From: Fragilariopsis cylindrus CCMP1102
Taxonomy: Eukaryota; Bacillariophyta; Bacillariophyceae; Bacillariales; Bacillariaceae
Direction of reading: 5' to 3'
Length of the DNA: 64,000 bases
Assembly (NCBI GenBank): GCA_900095095.1
Contig: FMBT01000386.1
Location: 1-64,000 of the forward strand
The stretch's first letter is position 1, and every line of letters begins with the position of its first letter. The notes under the pieces are model-generated. The model ran no database searches and had not been told where the DNA came from. It worked only from the letters and a program-made list of their open reading frames with translations. Made by a program: the position numbers and the translations under genes. This document shows positions 61,770-64,000 of the stretch, in pieces.

Positions 61770-63983
61770 TTATTCTTCGGTATCCCCTATGTCGACCAAA
61801 ATCTCTGCATTTGGAATAGGAGCAGGAAAAATTACGAATATCGTTAGTAACATTAAAGACGTCTGGATTTTTTTTGGCACACACACGAATCGAAAAACTT
61901 AATAAATTTGTCTGAACTTACGAGAAACAGTGCTGCGATGATGATGATTAGGAGGCCGTTTTGGTGCAGCAGATGCAGTTGCTGTTACTTTTCTTGTACC
62001 GTTGGCTGTTGCATTTTTTGCGGCAGTAGCAGTTGCTGGATCTCCAGACAACAAGTCACCTACAGCATCTGGACTAATTTCTTGGAAAATAGAGAGTCCA
62101 CGGGTGTGTCCCGGCTTCTTTGATGAACCAGTTGACCCAAAAGACAACTTAGAGGATGAACGGACCTTCTTGGGTTTGACGATCGTGCAAACCGCTGGTT
62201 GTTCTTCCGATCCTGGAGGTCCCGTTAAATTGACTTTTTCTTCATCGTGATGCTTCTTGCACATCCCACCGAGAATGGCTTGCTTTTTGCAATCATCATA
62301 AAAACATAGTTTCTTTTTTGCTCCATGTGCGATACATCGTCCACCTTGGACGGCAACCTTACCACAGTCTCCGAACTCACATCGTTTCCGTGCCGGTCCA
62401 TGTGTACTGCATAGTCCAGCCTTTTTTACATGCTTCGTGCATCCGGGGTGCTTGCATTGCTTGCGTTTGGCTCCGTGAGCTATGCACAGACCTCCCTGTA
62501 CAACGCGATTATCGCAATCTCCAACCGTACATTTGCGACGTACGCGTTTGCTGGTTCCACCTGCCATAAGCCTGCTTTCATCATCATCATCATTTGGAAG
62601 CGAAATAACAACCGTTGGTTTAGCAGAAGGCTTCTTGGCAGCAGCAGAAGTTTCCGCCTTGATCGTCAAGCTAGAAGGATTGTACGTAGCGACAGGAATA
62701 GCAGAATTGTAGGCAGCAGCAGCAGCAGTTCCTGTTGATTCTTGGAGATTACGAAGAAAGGTAGCATCAGAACTCTCGTTGAGACTATTATCAAGTACAT
62801 TGAGAAAGGAAATGGAGGAAGAAGTTTTACGATGATGGTGAGCCCCACCGCTTCCACTCGATTCTGTTTGAGTTGGTGGTGGACCAAACAAAAAAGGACC
62901 CATGCTTGAAAAGGAGGAAAGTTTGCGGTGATGACCTACTGATGGAACCATTATGGGGTTCGCTTCAATAGTCCGAGATGTTTCGCCCACTCCAATTCCA
63001 GTTATATAAGTCTGCACGCCCTGAGTACTACCGCCGCGTTTCCAAGCGGGAGGTGCTGGAGGATCCATCCCTTCATTTGCTGACATATTAGTCGCTGTTC
63101 TGTGATGATCAGCGTTAGCCATTGTAGGAGATGGCCGACGAGCTGGACTTTCTGAGTGTAGTGGACGTTCGAGAGTTGGTTGTTGTAAAGGAGCATGCTG
63201 CTTGTACGGATCTTGATCGCGAGAATACTGGACAGGATAACCACCTTGCGGTGGTGGTGGTGGTGGTTGACCATATTGTTGTCTACCGTATCCATGATGG
63301 CTTCCTCCTGAATGATGATGCTGCTGATGATGAGGATGAGGATAGTAGGAAGATTGAGTAGGATAAGCTTGTGGTTGGTTGTAAGGCGGATGATGACTGT
63401 AGTACACCGGTCGTGATGGTTGTCCCAATCCAGAGGAACTTAGTGAAGAGTACTGTCGATGATGAGCGGCACCCGTACTATGCTGCTGCTGCTGTTGCGT
63501 CTGCTGAATAGGAGGTGGTGGTGGTGGATGAGCCGCAGGAGGACCATTACCCGCAGCATGATGCTGATTATATGTTGAAGATGTTTCAATGGGAGACCGC
63601 CGTAGATTTTCCACAGCAGAAGATCGATTCCAAGAGTGTCTTCTATGACTGGAAGCGGCTGACGCATTTTCTAATTCTTCTCTTGAGAAGTCTGCGGCAG
63701 CAGTCAGAGCGTCAAGTCCAGAACTATCGATCCGACGATGAGGCTTTCCTCGTTGAACAGCTGCTGAGTTTCCAATTGAGTTAATACGACGATGAGCTTG
63801 TGCAGGATTTGACATATCTCCCGAATACTCTCGTCTATGTTTCTGTCTCGCTGCTTCCGATGATTCTTCTCCTCCGTTGTAGTGAGATAATGTGGTAGCA
63901 TCTTGAAAGTGCTCGGAAAGATTTCTTTTGTGATGCCCTTCTCCATTGGTGGGAGATGATTTCTTTTCTCTAATCTCCATCAT
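61770..63983 (-). CDS. WRKY19-like repeated zinc-finger protein with RxxS phosphosite array
   Basis: Exon 63983-61922 (687 codons) ends ...STVS with a GTAAGT donor. A CAG acceptor at 61805 joins it in phase to a last exon 61804-61770 encoding ILVDIGDTEE; about 698 aa. Four tandem zinc-finger-like units follow the pattern C-x(4)-C-x(5-7)-G-x-C-x-x-H-G (CTVGDCDNRVVQGGLCIAHG, CKHPGCTKHVKKAGLCSTHG, CEFGDCGKVAVQGGRCIAHG, CFYDDCKKQAILGGMCKKHH, about 478-575), the repeat annotated as WRKY19-like in stramenopiles. Upstream, basic H/K-R-x-x-S motifs recur many times (HRRINS, HRRIDS, HHRKLS, HHRKTS). Pro, Gln and His runs lie between. Probably a nuclear DNA- or RNA-binding regulator. The frame is open to the window edge, so an upstream exon may be missing. 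Confidence 0.7.
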
Positions 63984-64000
63984 GGACTTCTTTTCTGCAA

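Noticed and set aside
61630-61884. Separate 84-codon minus-strand gene
   Set aside because: It overlaps the intron and last exon of the zinc-finger gene, whose splice sites are in phase.

Overview
This window looks like nuclear DNA of a diatom or a close photosynthetic stramenopile. Intergenic DNA is AT-rich. Introns are few and short (about 100-225 bp) with GTAAGT-type donors. Proteins carry long Asn, Ser, Asp and Gln runs. Two proteins start with a signal peptide followed by an ASAFAP-like A/F cleavage motif, the targeting signal used for secondary red plastids. The gene set is eukaryotic: SMC3, PRP19, MON2 and an OSCA/CSC1 channel. No tRNA, rRNA or CRISPR array was found. I cannot name the species.

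Layout. 0.8-11.7 kb: Golgi-type glycosyltransferase, a hypothetical, a LURP-one/tubby-like protein, a frameshifted GC-richer O-methyltransferase, a membrane-anchored sulfotransferase and a serine/threonine dehydratase-like PLP enzyme. 12.6-25.4 kb: a diatom-type hypothetical with frame breaks, a plastid-type aspartate/prephenate aminotransferase, a Stowaway-like MITE, a CHK/aminoglycoside-type kinase, an OSCA/CSC1-like channel, a NYN/PIN-like nuclease and a low-complexity hypothetical. 26.5-33.7 kb: PRP19 and SMC3, divergently arranged. 34.9-48.5 kb, the accessory part: a Zar1-like 3CxxC zinc protein, two head-to-head secreted FAS1 proteins sharing a nearly identical C-terminal cassette, a fucosyltransferase-like enzyme, a Ty3/gypsy relic and a METTL-type methyltransferase. 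49.8-64 kb: a plastid-directed double-ApaG protein, MON2, an FHA-like polyQ/N protein and a WRKY19-like zinc-finger protein.

The most unusual locus is 37.8-43.6 kb. One gene joins a signal peptide, a glucose-6-phosphate-dehydrogenase-like region that has lost the lysine of the DHYLGK motif, a Ser-rich linker and a FAS1 adhesion domain. Its divergent neighbour has a different, unrecognised secreted N-terminus but the same linker exon, intron and FAS1 exon, about 98% identical by eye. The shared upstream region holds a three-copy ~120-bp tandem repeat.

Reading-frame quality is uneven. From 34.9 to 57 kb nearly every gene needs one or more single-base additions, almost all in homopolymer runs. 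Genes between 14.7 and 33.7 kb, including the long SMC3 and OSCA frames, need none. This points to residual base-level assembly error there, but decay of the FAS1 pair is not excluded. Gene models below give exon positions and the sites where the frame breaks.
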